Below are positions 1 through 7,431 of a stretch of 40,599 nucleotides of DNA, one piece after another. The translations under genes and the position numbers were made by a program. This stretch comes from Erysipelotrichaceae bacterium (GTDB lineage Bacteria; Bacillota_I; Bacilli_A; Erysipelotrichales; Erysipelotrichaceae), in assembly GCA_031272515.1 (NCBI GenBank), contig JAISTR010000032.1, positions 1-40,599 on the forward strand, read 5' to 3'. The notes under the pieces were generated by a model that did no database searches, was not told the origin of the DNA, and was given only the letters and a program-made list of their open reading frames with translations. Each line of letters starts with the position of its first letter. The first letter of the stretch is position 1.

Positions 1-217
1 TTTCTACGTCCATAACATATTTATAACACAGGTACCCCGAAAAATTTTTATCAACGAGCATAAAGTGAACATATTTTGTTGGTTAATAGAAGCTGGATGC
101 AATTACATGCCTTTCAAATCCAGCAAAGAAGAATGGCAGTAGTTTTTTTCCCGGGTTTGCTTTATATCCCCATGCCTAAAGGCAGGGGTTTTACGGCGAT
201 GTTTGATAAGGTGAAAG
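1..217. other. Left-edge intergenic DNA, no supported gene
   Basis: No reading frame here has a convincing ribosome binding site or recognisable product. A 65-codon frame from 76 runs through both hairpins at 168-246 and is not believed. A 7-bp inverted repeat (GCTGGAT at 92-98, ATCCAGC at 118-124) has a 19-nt loop. The two hairpins further right suggest that transcription from beyond the left edge stops here. Confidence 0.5.
168..188 (+). other. GC-rich hairpin with bulged A, terminator or IS200/IS605-type end
   Basis: CCCC-a-TGCC, loop TAAA, then GGCA-GGGG followed by TTTTA. The stem is 8 bp with one bulged base. It may be a weak intrinsic terminator. Imperfect palindromes of this kind also lie at the subterminal ends of IS200/IS605 elements, but no tnpA or tnpB is visible next to it, so at most a relic would remain. 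Confidence 0.4.
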
Positions 218-246
218 CATCCCGCCATGAAGCGGGGTGTTTTTTT
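218..246 (+). terminator. Rho-independent terminator
   Basis: The stem CATCCCGC / GCGGGGTG is 8 bp with one T-G pair and a CATGAA loop (226-231). It runs directly into a T7 tract. It should end transcripts entering from the left and insulate the cassette that follows. Confidence 0.75.
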
Positions 247-273
247 AGCCAGAGCTGGGGAATCCCTTTTTGA

Positions 274-303
274 TTTACAAAAGTATCCCTGTAGGGATAT
301 AAT
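274..303 (+). promoter_or_regulatory. Promoter with palindromic operator for the toxin-antitoxin-like cassette
   Basis: The -35 is TTTACA (274-279) and the -10 is TATAAT (298-303), with an 18-nt spacer. The spacer and the first two bases of the -10 carry a perfect 16-bp palindrome, TATCCCTGTAGGGATA (284-299), with 7-bp arms around GT. A dimeric regulator bound there would block RNA polymerase. The natural candidate is the XRE-type protein encoded by the second gene of the cassette, which would give autorepression. Operator function is inferred from position and symmetry. Confidence 0.75.
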
Positions 304-333
304 AGATATGTCTAGTATGACAGGGAGAACTGC

Positions 334-1033
334 TATGTCTGAAAAAACGTTGTTTCATGGTTCGCCTAACCTGATTGAGAAACCCATTTACGGATATGGA
401 AACCCGCACAATGATTATGGCCTTGGTTTCTATACTACAAAAGAAATCGAACTTGCCAAAGAATGGGCTTGTCCGCAGGCAGACCAGGATGGTTTTGCGA
501 ATGAGTACCTTTTTTCTGATGAAGGCCTGGTTACAGTAAATCTTCAAGACAAAAAGTATCACATTTTGAATTGGCTGGCATTGCTGCTCAAACATCGAAC
601 CTTCCGGCTATCCAATGATCTGGCTGCGGCAGCCAAAGAATATCTGCTTTCGCACTTTTTCCCGGATGTACAAAGCGCGGATGTCATCATCGGCTACCGC
701 GCGGATGATTCCTATTTTTCTTTTGCCAATGCTTTTTTAAACAGCGCTTTATCGCTGGCGCAGCTGCAATCGGCGATGTACCTTGGCAATCTGGGTGAGC
801 AGACCGTACTAATGTCGAAAACCGCCTTCCAGCAACTTTCGTTTCAAACTGCCCATCCAGCTTTAGCCAGTCAGTATTATGTCAAACGGATGTCCAGAGA
901 CCTGCAGGCAAGAGAGATATACCAAGCTCAGCGACAGCTTCAGCAGATAAAGGATGCTGTTTATATATTGGATATCATCAGAGAGGAGTGGCAGAATGAC
1001 GATGCGCGCTTATTCAGAAACTTATCTCAGTGA
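334..1033 (+). CDS. DUF3990-type ADP-ribosyltransferase-like protein, putative toxin
   Basis: This is a 232-residue protein starting MSEKTLFHGS. The ATG at 334 was chosen because AGGGAG lies at 322-327; in-frame codons further upstream fall in the promoter and terminator. The N-terminal third shows the layout expected of DUF3990 proteins, which are related to ADP-ribosyltransferases: LFHGS near residue 6, then NDYGLGFYTT near residues 27-36 and AKEWA shortly after. The His and Tyr would correspond to the first two parts of the H-Y-E NAD+ site. I cannot place the Glu with certainty. The gene overlaps the next one by 38 nt, so the two are probably translationally coupled, and both lie behind a promoter with a palindromic operator. 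Toxin activity is inferred from family and operon context. Confidence 0.7.
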
Positions 1034-1661
1034 CGCCATGAATCTTTTGGGAGAAGCTTTTGACTATGCTGTTTATGACTGTCATTATGAATTGGCGGAA
1101 TTCTTTGATTTGTTTTTAATCAGCAAAATAGCTTCCGGCTTTGAAAGGGGTGTACCGAAATATGTTGCCGGGATGTCCGGACCGGAACTGGTCAGTGAGG
1201 TCAATTATCAGACCAAGGGTGAATACTTGAACATTCCCCCTTCAAATAACCTCAGCCGGAGTCCGGAATACTGGGCCGGCTGGATTATGGCTTATTATCA
1301 ATGGTATTCCGGTTTGGATTTTTTTACACTTGTGAAATTGGGAGTCACGATCGAGCACCTGCTGAATCTCTATCCGACTTTGCACGAAGCGGATACAAGT
1401 AAGTTTGTCATACTGACTGACCAACTGATTGCCCGGCAGTTACAAGCACAGCCAAGCCGGCTGCAGCAGATGCGCAGGACTGCCGGATTAACACAAGCTG
1501 CGCTTGCGAAAGCAGCAGGCGTAACGTTACGGATGGTGCAGCTATATGAGCAAAGGCAAAAGGATATCAACAAAGCCCAGGTCTTGACATTGCTAAGACT
1601 ATCCAGGGCCTTGGGCTGTCGTATGGAAGACTTGCTGGAGCCGGAATTGCCGCAATCATAG
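996..1661 (+). CDS. XRE-family regulator with a separate N-terminal domain, putative antitoxin
   Basis: This is a 221-residue protein. The ATG at 996 follows GAGAGGAG (981-988) and lies inside the end of the preceding gene. Roughly residues 1-145 are an alpha-helical domain with the motif SPEYWAGWIMAYYQW and then LYPTLHEADTSKF. The C-terminal part (about 155-215) is a Cro/C1-type helix-turn-helix: RLQQMRRTAGLTQAALAKAA, then VTLRMVQLYEQ. The HTH sits at the C-terminus, so the N-terminal domain is free to bind the partner protein. It is the likely ligand of the palindrome at 284-299. The antitoxin role is inferred; a plain transcriptional regulator of a non-toxic ART is the alternative. Confidence 0.7.
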   Translation: MTMRAYSETYLSDAMNLLGEAFDYAVYDCHYELAEFFDLFLISKIASGFERGVPKYVAGMSGPELVSEVNYQTKGEYLNIPPSNNLSRSPEYWAGWIMAYYQWYSGLDFFTLVKLGVTIEHLLNLYPTLHEADTSKFVILTDQLIARQLQAQPSRLQQMRRTAGLTQAALAKAAGVTLRMVQLYEQRQKDINKAQVLTLLRLSRALGCRMEDLLEPELPQS

Positions 1662-1687
1662 AATCACAGCTTGATCTGACATATAAT
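1659..1687 (+). promoter_or_regulatory. Possible promoter of the oxidoreductase gene
   Basis: There is a perfect -10 TATAAT at 1682-1687. Seventeen bases upstream is TAGAAT (1659-1664), a poor -35. Transcription would start near 1694, about 30 nt before the ATG at 1723. Confidence 0.4.
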
Positions 1688-1722
1688 GAAAGTACCAACA
1701 TAACAGGGGAAAGGAAATCACG

Positions 1723-2706
1723 ATGGAACAACTTCGAATCGGCATCATTGCCACCGGTGGAATTGCGCATAAGTTTGCCAACACAGTCATCCAAATGAAA
1801 GAGGCAGTGTTAACAGCAGTGTCTTCCCGTACCATTGATAAAGCGGAAGCTTTTGCCAGGGAATTTGCGATTCCCCATGCCTATGGGGATTACCTTGATT
1901 TAAGCAAAGACCCGAATGTAGATCTGGTCTATATCGGCTCCCCGCACCAGGCCCATTACCAGCAGGCCTATGGTGCCCTGAGTCATGGCAAGCATGTCCT
2001 TTGCGAGAAGGCCTTGTGCACGGACGCGAAGCAGGCACAGGATTTGATGAATCTCGCAAAAGCGAAGGGGCTGCTGCTTTGCGAAGCCCTCTGGACCCGC
2101 TTTCAGCCTTTAACAAAAGAGATATTTCAACTGGCAAATAGCGGCATCATCGGCACCCCGTCCTTAATCAGTGTCGGACATGGACAGATTTTGACCCATG
2201 TCCCGCGTTTGGTAGATCCCAAACAGGCGGGTGGTGCACTCTTGGATTTGACTGTCTATCCAATCCATTTGGCTTTCCTTTTGTTTGGACCTGACTACTC
2301 AGATTTTGTCACCAAAGCCCAGATGTATCAAACCGGGGTGGATGCAGTAGACCAGATTACCCTGACCTATGCAAATGATCGCATGGCGCTGTTGAGCGGT
2401 TCCCTGCTGCACCAAATGAGCAACCTGTGGCATATTTATGGGGACCAGGGTACCATTGAGGTGAACGGTCACTATCACCCGCTCTCTTACACCGTTTATG
2501 ACAAAGACCGTCAGGTCATCCAAAGCAAAGCCAAACCGGCAGACGAAATCACCGGCTATGAGTATGAGGTATTAGCCTGCAAGAGTGCTATTGAAGCGGG
2601 CTTGTGCGAATGTCCGCAAATGCCATGGAGGGATTCTTTGAAAGCTCTAGAGCTTTGTGATGCCTTAAGAGCAGTATGGGGTTTGCGCTTTCCCTTTGAA
2701 TCTTGA
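1723..2706 (+). CDS. Gfo/Idh/MocA family NAD(P)-dependent oxidoreductase
   Basis: This is a 327-residue cytoplasmic dehydrogenase, the usual family length. The N-terminal Rossmann fold has the nucleotide-binding motif GIIATGGIAHKFA near residues 7-19. A second landmark, GKHVLCEKALCTDAKQA near residues 89-105, contains the family's EK(P/A) signature, whose Lys takes part in catalysis. The C-terminal half is the alpha/beta substrate domain. The start is supported by GGGGAAAGG upstream. Members oxidise or epimerise sugars and cyclitols, or act on trans-dihydrodiols; the substrate cannot be read from sequence. Its stop is followed by the lipoprotein gene in the same direction, but that gene has its own promoter. 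Confidence 0.85.
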   Translation: MEQLRIGIIATGGIAHKFANTVIQMKEAVLTAVSSRTIDKAEAFAREFAIPHAYGDYLDLSKDPNVDLVYIGSPHQAHYQQAYGALSHGKHVLCEKALCTDAKQAQDLMNLAKAKGLLLCEALWTRFQPLTKEIFQLANSGIIGTPSLISVGHGQILTHVPRLVDPKQAGGALLDLTVYPIHLAFLLFGPDYSDFVTKAQMYQTGVDAVDQITLTYANDRMALLSGSLLHQMSNLWHIYGDQGTIEVNGHYHPLSYTVYDKDRQVIQSKAKPADEITGYEYEVLACKSAIEAGLCECPQMPWRDSLKALELCDALRAVWGLRFPFES

Positions 2707-2714
2707 TAAACGGA

Positions 2715-2743
2715 TTGAATCAAGCGGTCTTGTGCTTTATACT
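2715..2743 (+). promoter_or_regulatory. Promoter of the alpha/beta-hydrolase lipoprotein gene
   Basis: TTGAAT (2715-2720), a 17-nt spacer and TATACT (2738-2743) lie just after the oxidoreductase stop. The ribosome binding site AAGGAGGG follows at 2751-2758, so the 5' UTR is very short. Confidence 0.6.
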
Positions 2744-2765
2744 TAAGCTTAAGGAGGGTTTTTTC

Positions 2766-3692
2766 ATGAAAAAAACCAAGCTTATTTTATTGAGTTTATT
2801 GGCACTGATTTTGGTTTCATGCGGCAGTAAAACAGGCTCCGGGTCAGGTACAACAGATCCGGTCGTAAAGGAAATTGAAATTCGGGATGTGGAAATTACC
2901 ACCGACCGCGGTTCCACCACCAAAGCGACGCTGGTGATTCCGGCAACGGATGAACCGGCAGGGGGTTATCCTTTGGTGATTCTGCTGCACGGCTTTAATG
3001 GCAGCCGTGATGAAGCAGGGCTGTTTACGGATGTAGCCAACGGCTTGGCAGAAGTCGGCATAGCCAGCATCCGCTTTGATATGCCGGGCTGCAATGAAAG
3101 TTCGGAAGGCTTTGAAAACTACAATATGGATACGATGCTGGCGGATACCGATACGGTATTGGCTTATGCAAAGAGTGTCATCAATGTCGATGACAGCAAG
3201 ATCGGCTTATTGGGCTATTCCATGGGCGGCCGGGTTGCGGCGATGTTTGTGACGCATACAAGTATTGATTCGATGGTATTATGGGCACCGGCAGCCTCCG
3301 CAGGCTTGTCTGCCATCACCCTGTTTGGGTCGGTGGAAGACATGAGTGCAATGCTGCAGGACAATGCACCGGGTACGCTGTTTCCCTATGAGTTCTATGG
3401 CTCGGTCATTGATGTTCCCTATGCTTTCTTTGAGACGGTACGCGACTCCAATCCGGAAGCGGATCTGTTGAGCTTCACCGGTGATGTGCTGGTTATTACC
3501 GGCGGTGTGGACAGCACAGTTCCCAAACCGATTACCGATGCGGTTATTGCGGCGATGGTCAATGCCCATACCGTGGGCAATCTGGTTGTCCCGGCCAGTG
3601 ACCACAGCTTTGGTGGCTATGGCAGCAATGCGGATATCTATGCCCAGGTCATCGGCAGTACTGTGGATTACTTCGCCAGAACCTTGAAGTAA
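2766..3692 (+). CDS. Alpha/beta-hydrolase lipoprotein
   Basis: This is a 308-residue secreted protein. It starts with a type II signal peptide: MKKTK, a hydrophobic stretch, then the lipobox LVSC with the lipidated Cys at position 19. The ATG at 2766 has AAGGAGGG 7 nt upstream. A Ser/Thr/Gly-rich linker precedes the catalytic domain. Visible hydrolase motifs are LHGFNGSRDEAG (oxyanion region), GYSMGGRV (nucleophile Ser), VITGGVDSTVP (likely acid Asp) and ASDHSFGGYG (catalytic His). It should be a membrane-anchored esterase, acyl hydrolase or peptidase-like enzyme on the outer face of the cell; the natural substrate is unknown. It is followed by a clear terminator, so the transcript is probably monocistronic. 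Confidence 0.85.
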   Translation: MKKTKLILLSLLALILVSCGSKTGSGSGTTDPVVKEIEIRDVEITTDRGSTTKATLVIPATDEPAGGYPLVILLHGFNGSRDEAGLFTDVANGLAEVGIASIRFDMPGCNESSEGFENYNMDTMLADTDTVLAYAKSVINVDDSKIGLLGYSMGGRVAAMFVTHTSIDSMVLWAPAASAGLSAITLFGSVEDMSAMLQDNAPGTLFPYEFYGSVIDVPYAFFETVRDSNPEADLLSFTGDVLVITGGVDSTVPKPITDAVIAAMVNAHTVGNLVVPASDHSFGGYGSNADIYAQVIGSTVDYFARTLK

Positions 3693-3711
3693 CAAAATAA
3701 AGACAAAAGCC

Positions 3712-3737
3712 GGCAGGTGGAAACACCTGCCTTTTTT
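3712..3737 (+). terminator. Rho-independent terminator
   Basis: Perfect 8-bp stem GGCAGGTG / CACCTGCC with a GAAA tetraloop, followed by T6. It closes the lipoprotein transcript. Confidence 0.9.
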
Positions 3738-3764
3738 GTCTTTACAAAATTCTTTTTGATGCAC

Positions 3765-3793
3765 ATACAATCCACAAAAGTCTGCTCTATACT
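3765..3793 (+). promoter_or_regulatory. Possible promoter of the copper-type operon
   Basis: A good -10 TATACT (3788-3793) lies 17 nt after ATACAA (3765-3770), a weak -35. A weak -35 suits an activated promoter, possibly one driven by the response regulator encoded later in the same operon. I see no CopY (TACAnnTGTA) or CsoR box. Confidence 0.45.
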
Positions 3794-3815
3794 CAAGAAG
3801 TAAGGAGGCAGGACG

Positions 3816-3974
3816 ATGAAGCTGACACAAAAACTCAAACAGGCAATCAACAATTGGCTTGAGAACCTGGCAAGCGAAAACAAAAAGCACTATGGAGAGG
3901 AAAGGCTGGACTGCTGTACCATCAATCAAAAGCCACAAACAGAAGAGGTAAAGGATCATGGCGAGTCAGCTTAG
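3816..3974 (+). CDS. Small CC-containing protein, first gene of the copper-type operon
   Basis: This is a 52-residue protein. The ATG at 3816 follows TAAGGAGG (3801-3808). The sequence is hydrophilic: a basic amphipathic N-terminal half (MKLTQKLKQAINNWLENLAS), then LDCCTINQKP and an acidic tail. It has no signal or membrane segment. The adjacent cysteines could bind a thiophilic metal. It overlaps the following gene by 17 nt, which suggests translational coupling. I do not recognise a family. A metal-binding accessory peptide is inferred from position only. Confidence 0.6.
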   Translation: MKLTQKLKQAINNWLENLASENKKHYGEERLDCCTINQKPQTEEVKDHGESA

Positions 3975-5259
3975 AAACGAGCGCTTTCATATCGGTGGGA
4001 TGACCTGCACCAACTGTGAGCATCGCATTGAATCTACCCTGAAGCAATTGCCCGGCGTAATCCGGGTAAAGGCCAGCTATCCCAAAGGGCAGGCTGAGGT
4101 CATCTATGACCAAAATAGGGTCTCCGCAAAAAAAATCCGTCACAGTATCCGTAATCTGGACTACCAGGTCCTTGCGAAAAACCAGCTGAAGAATAAAACC
4201 GATTACCGCAAGAGCATCGGCATCCTCATCATTATCGCTGCCCTCTATATCCTGCTTTCCCGTCTGCCGATATTTGATTATCTGCCGCTGGTGCGAAATT
4301 CCATGGACTTTGGCATGGTCTTTGTGGTAGGCTTGCTGACCAGTGTGCATTGTGTCGCTATGTGCGGGGGAATCAACCTTTCGCAAAGCCTGAACCAAGA
4401 AGACCCGCCAAAAACAGCGGTTCTCTATAATGGCGGCCGCTTAATCAGCTACACCTTGACCGGTGTGATTGTCGGCGCTTTGGGTCAGGTCGTTACCCTG
4501 GATGGCACCTTCAAGGGCGTTTTTCAGATTCTGGCCGGGGTGTTTATGATTATCATGGGTCTCAATCTGCTCAACCTTTTTGATGGTCTGAAGTTTTTAA
4601 GCCTGCGTTTGCCCAGGTTTTTGACAAACCGGACAGCGGGCCAAAACCGGACACCGCTTTATGTAGGCCTGCTCAATGGCTTGATGCCCTGCGGACCTCT
4701 GCAGGCGATGCAGCTCTACGCCCTGTCCACCGCCTCACCTTTTGCGGGCGGATTGAGCATGCTGCTTTTCGGACTGGGTACGCTGCCTTTGATGTTTTCT
4801 TTGTCCGCCCTGTCCGGATTCCTCACGAAAAAATTCGCCCAAAAGGTGATGACTGTCGGAGCGGTGATTGTAACGGTTTTGGGCTTAACGATGTTTTCGC
4901 AGGGATTGTCCTTATCCGGCTTCTCACTGCCATTCTTTCAAGATACAGGAAGTCAAAGCAGTACCTTGAGCGGCGAGGTCATCGATGGCGTGCAAATCGT
5001 GCACTCTACCTACAGCGGCGGCAGCTATCCCAAGATTACAGTCTCACAGTCGATTCCGGTCAAATGGACCATCACGGTCACCAAGGGAGCCCTTACCGGC
5101 TGCAATCAAAGCATCATCATTCCCGAATATGGAATCGAGTATACCTTTTTTGAAGGGGAGAACATCATCACCTTCACGCCCACCCAAAGCGGAAAGTTCA
5201 AATACAGCTGCTGGATGGGAATGATACGCGGGACCATCACGGTCCTGGCTGAAAAGTAA
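3958..5259 (+). CDS. HMA - TauE/SafE-like membrane - cupredoxin fusion, copper handling
   Basis: This is a 433-residue three-part protein. Residues 1-70 are a heavy-metal-associated (HMA) domain with GGMTCTNCEH (Cys17, Cys20). Roughly residues 80-325 are a polytopic membrane region of the sulfite-exporter/TauE-SafE, UreH/CcdA-like type, with SVHCVAMCGGI and NGLMPCGPLQAMQ as landmarks; such CxxxC/PCG motifs may bind metal or cycle thiols. Residues about 335-433 form a cupredoxin-like domain on the far side of the membrane, with Cys in TGCNQS and Cys/Met in SCWMGMIRG as likely Cu ligands. It probably moves Cu(I) between the cytosolic HMA and the external cupredoxin. No copper ATPase gene lies nearby, so direction is open. 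Confidence 0.8.
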   Translation: MASQLRNERFHIGGMTCTNCEHRIESTLKQLPGVIRVKASYPKGQAEVIYDQNRVSAKKIRHSIRNLDYQVLAKNQLKNKTDYRKSIGILIIIAALYILLSRLPIFDYLPLVRNSMDFGMVFVVGLLTSVHCVAMCGGINLSQSLNQEDPPKTAVLYNGGRLISYTLTGVIVGALGQVVTLDGTFKGVFQILAGVFMIIMGLNLLNLFDGLKFLSLRLPRFLTNRTAGQNRTPLYVGLLNGLMPCGPLQAMQLYALSTASPFAGGLSMLLFGLGTLPLMFSLSALSGFLTKKFAQKVMTVGAVIVTVLGLTMFSQGLSLSGFSLPFFQDTGSQSSTLSGEVIDGVQIVHSTYSGGSYPKITVSQSIPVKWTITVTKGALTGCNQSIIIPEYGIEYTFFEGENIITFTPTQSGKFKYSCWMGMIRGTITVLAEK

Positions 5260-5274
5260 AAAAAGGAGGCGACT

Positions 5275-5382
5275 ATGCAATTTCTGGTGGATCACTGGCA
5301 TTGTATCCTGCCGATAGCGGTCATCATCATCGCTTTGGCATGGATGTCGTATAAGCCAAGGTCAAAAAGCAGCAATGAGTAA
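5275..5382 (+). CDS. 35-residue single-pass membrane peptide
   Basis: The ATG at 5275 has AAAGGAGG at 5262-5269, among the best ribosome binding sites in the operon. The peptide begins MQFLVDHWHC, then has one hydrophobic helix (ILPIAVIIIALAWM) and a basic tail (YKPRSKSS). His-Trp-His-Cys just before the helix could bind copper. It lies 15 nt after the fusion gene and 42 nt before copZ. I do not recognise a family. A small subunit of the upstream membrane protein is a reasonable guess. Confidence 0.6.
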   Translation: MQFLVDHWHCILPIAVIIIALAWMSYKPRSKSSNE

Positions 5383-5424
5383 ACAAAGATGGCTTACAAT
5401 AGAATCAGCAAAGGAGAAACAAAC

Positions 5425-5631
5425 ATGAGTAAGAACACAATTCACATTGAAGGCATGGGCTGCGAGCACTGTGTCAAGGCAGTCAGTACCGCTTTGCTTG
5501 GGTGTGCCGGGGTAGAGAATGCGGTGGTGAGCTTAGAAAAGAATGCTGCCGATGTCGAGTATGACGAAAACAAAGTTTCCCTGAATGAACTCAAACAGGC
5601 AATCCGCGATGCCGGGTATGACACGGACTGA
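5425..5631 (+). CDS. copZ: CopZ-like copper chaperone (HMA domain)
   Basis: This is a 68-residue single HMA domain with GMGCEHC (Cys13, Cys16) and the ferredoxin-like fold pattern ending in IRDAGY. The ATG at 5425 has AAGGAG at 5411-5416; a longer frame from 5389 lacks a ribosome binding site. CopZ proteins carry Cu(I) in the cytosol to pumps and metal-responsive regulators. Here it may exchange copper with the HMA domain of the fusion protein. It overlaps the response regulator start by 14 nt. Confidence 0.85.
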   Translation: MSKNTIHIEGMGCEHCVKAVSTALLGCAGVENAVVSLEKNAADVEYDENKVSLNELKQAIRDAGYDTD

Positions 5632-6238
5632 AACGATTCTGGTTGTCGATGATGAACCGGGCATTCTACAACCGGTTCAGGCCTACCTGAAACAGCAGGG
5701 TTATAGCGTCCTGACCGCTTCCTGTGCTAAGGACGCTTTCGGTATTTTAAAAAACGAGACGGTTGATTTGATGGTGCTGGATTTGATGCTGCCGGATCTC
5801 TCTGGTGAAGAGATTTGTGCCAGGATCAAAGAGACCAGCAATCTGCCCATCATTATGTTAACAGCGAAAATCTCGGAAGACAGTCAGCTGCATGGCTTGA
5901 ACATAGGTGCGGATGACTATATCACCAAGCCTTTCAGCTTAAAAGTGCTGGTTGCCAGAATCAAAGCCGTTTTGCGGCGCTTGCCGCAAAGCGAACTGCC
6001 GACAGCCTTTCAACAGGTCAAACTTACCGCCACCGAAACCAAACTTGTGCAGATTCTCTCACGCCAGCCGGCCCGTATCTTTACCCGCGAGGAATTAATC
6101 AATGCAATCTTTGATGAGCGCTTTGACAGCTATGACCGGGTGATCGATACCCACGTCAAAAACCTGCGCAAGAAAATCGGCACAGACGCCATCCAAACGG
6201 TCTTTGGTCTTGGGTATAAGTGGGGTGCAAACGGATGA
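5618..6238 (+). CDS. OmpR-family response regulator
   Basis: This is a 206-residue protein from ATG 5618; an in-frame ATG at 5609 is also possible. The receiver domain spans about 1-115: acidic pocket VDDEPG, phospho-acceptor Asp in VLDLMLPD, the conserved Thr in IIMLTA and Lys in ITKPF. A short linker leads to a winged-helix DNA-binding domain (TATETKLVQILS to the end, with RVIDTHVKNLRKKIG as recognition region). It overlaps copZ upstream and the kinase gene downstream (ATGA), so the pair belongs to the copper-type operon and probably regulates it. Confidence 0.9.
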   Translation: MTRTETILVVDDEPGILQPVQAYLKQQGYSVLTASCAKDAFGILKNETVDLMVLDLMLPDLSGEEICARIKETSNLPIIMLTAKISEDSQLHGLNIGADDYITKPFSLKVLVARIKAVLRRLPQSELPTAFQQVKLTATETKLVQILSRQPARIFTREELINAIFDERFDSYDRVIDTHVKNLRKKIGTDAIQTVFGLGYKWGANG

Positions 6239-7029
6239 AATACTTTCTGATTGGTGCTACTTTAATTCTGGCAATGCTGGGACTGGTGTTTTACGGTTCC
6301 CGGATGCACACCGCCTGTATCATCTCGCTGTTATTGGCATTGGGGACTGGGGCACTGTTTACGACCTATCTCAACCGGCAGTACATCAAAAACATTCAAA
6401 TCCAGGACCGGATACGCCAGCGCTTAAGCGCCGATGTCGCCCATGAACTGCGTACGCCCATCAGCGCCTTAAGCGCCAATTTGGAAGCGATTTTGGAAGG
6501 GGCCATGCAAGCGAGCCCGGAGCGGATAGAAGCCTGCTATCAGCAGGTGCAGCGCTTGGGGTCGCTGGTTGCGGATATGGAGCGTTTGGCAACGGCTGAA
6601 AGCGATGTCCAAAGGCTGAAGAAAGAACCTGTGGATTTACTGGCTTTTGTACAAGAGACCTTCCCAGAGGCAAGCGGGCCTTCCTTAGTGGTACCAATCG
6701 ATAAACAGCGTATGCAGCAGGTGTTGATTAATTTAAAAAACAATGGGGAGAAACACGGCAATGGCGTGACTTCGGTTACACTCAGCGATTCTGGCAAGGT
6801 TGCCGAGATCCGGGTGAGCGACCAGGGTCCGGGCATTGCGGACAAAGATCTGCCTTACATCTTTGAGCGCTTCTATCGTGCGGACCAGTCGCGAAACCGC
6901 GCCAGCGGTACAGCCGGACTGGGCCTGACGATTGTCAAGACCATTGTCGAAGCACATGGCGGTAAGGTCAAGGCTGAAAGCGAAACCGGCAAGGGGAGCT
7001 GCTTTATCATTACCCTGCCGAAGAACTAA
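6235..7029 (+). CDS. Short sensor histidine kinase
   Basis: This is a 264-residue protein. The ATG overlaps the regulator's TGA in an ATGA junction. Two N-terminal transmembrane helices (about 4-22 and 27-45) are separated by only a few residues, so there is almost no extracytoplasmic sensor. This is the plan of intramembrane-sensing kinases. Then come the H-box VAHELRTPISAL, an N-box (NLKNNGEKHG), a G1 box (DQGPGIAD), the F-box (YIFERFYRAD) and a G2 box (GLGLTIVK). It should autophosphorylate and pass phosphate to the adjacent regulator. With no external domain, the signal may come from the membrane or from a partner such as the 35-residue peptide; this is inference. Confidence 0.9.
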   Translation: MKYFLIGATLILAMLGLVFYGSRMHTACIISLLLALGTGALFTTYLNRQYIKNIQIQDRIRQRLSADVAHELRTPISALSANLEAILEGAMQASPERIEACYQQVQRLGSLVADMERLATAESDVQRLKKEPVDLLAFVQETFPEASGPSLVVPIDKQRMQQVLINLKNNGEKHGNGVTSVTLSDSGKVAEIRVSDQGPGIADKDLPYIFERFYRADQSRNRASGTAGLGLTIVKTIVEAHGGKVKAESETGKGSCFIITLPKN

Positions 7030-7125
7030 CTGTGTGAATCTGGTGTAATTTTCAGAATATGGGTGCGCTATTCCTTCTGATATTTGGTAAAATAGACATA
7101 ACCGGTATGAGAGGAGTGTTTTTGG

Positions 7126-7368
7126 ATGAAGGGTATCTCTGTAGCAAAAGCGCGCACCTTCCTGTTTGGAATCATGATGTCGGTGATGATTTTGACCATG
7201 GGCATCGGTATTCTGATTTTTGGAAGACAGATATTCATAGGGCAAACCTACGAAGTCTTTTTAACCGCCGTTCTGGTATTTGCGCCTGTAATCTTTGTGA
7301 TGGCGGATGCCTTTGCGATTGAACTGAAGTGGATATTATTGCGCTGGCATCATAACAGGCAGAAATGA
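7126..7368 (+). CDS. Small two-helix membrane protein
   Basis: This is an 80-residue protein with two hydrophobic helices (about 12-33 and 42-63) and a basic end (RWHHNRQK). The ATG at 7126 has GAGAGGAG upstream. The gene lies 96 nt after the kinase gene and ahead of two terminators, so it may be the last gene of the copper-type transcript or have its own start. No family is recognised and no function is assigned. Confidence 0.6.
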   Translation: MKGISVAKARTFLFGIMMSVMILTMGIGILIFGRQIFIGQTYEVFLTAVLVFAPVIFVMADAFAIELKWILLRWHHNRQK

Positions 7369-7374
7369 GAAGAG

Positions 7375-7394
7375 GAACCAAAGGTTCTTTTTTT
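7375..7394 (+). terminator. Terminator after the small membrane protein
   Basis: A short stem GAACC / GGTTC around AAA is followed by T7. The stem is weak but the T tract is strong, and a larger hairpin follows immediately. Confidence 0.55.
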
Positions 7395-7428
7395 CAAACA
7401 AAAAAGGTCGAATGACCTTTTTTGTTTG
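7395..7428. terminator. Bidirectional terminator between convergent genes
   Basis: A perfect 15-bp inverted repeat (7395-7409 and 7414-7428) surrounds the loop GAAT. Each arm holds GGTC next to an A/T run, so either strand gives a GC stem followed by T6. It serves the copper-side transcript and the peptidase gene arriving from the right. Confidence 0.85.
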
Positions 7429-7431
7429 GAA

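Noticed and set aside
76-273. A 65-codon frame at the left edge
   Set aside because: It reads through two hairpins and the terminator, and there is no ribosome binding site before it.
3279-3959. A 226-codon antisense frame across the lipoprotein 3' end and the copper-operon promoter
   Set aside because: It crosses a clear terminator and opposes two supported genes, with low-complexity His/Arg-rich sequence.
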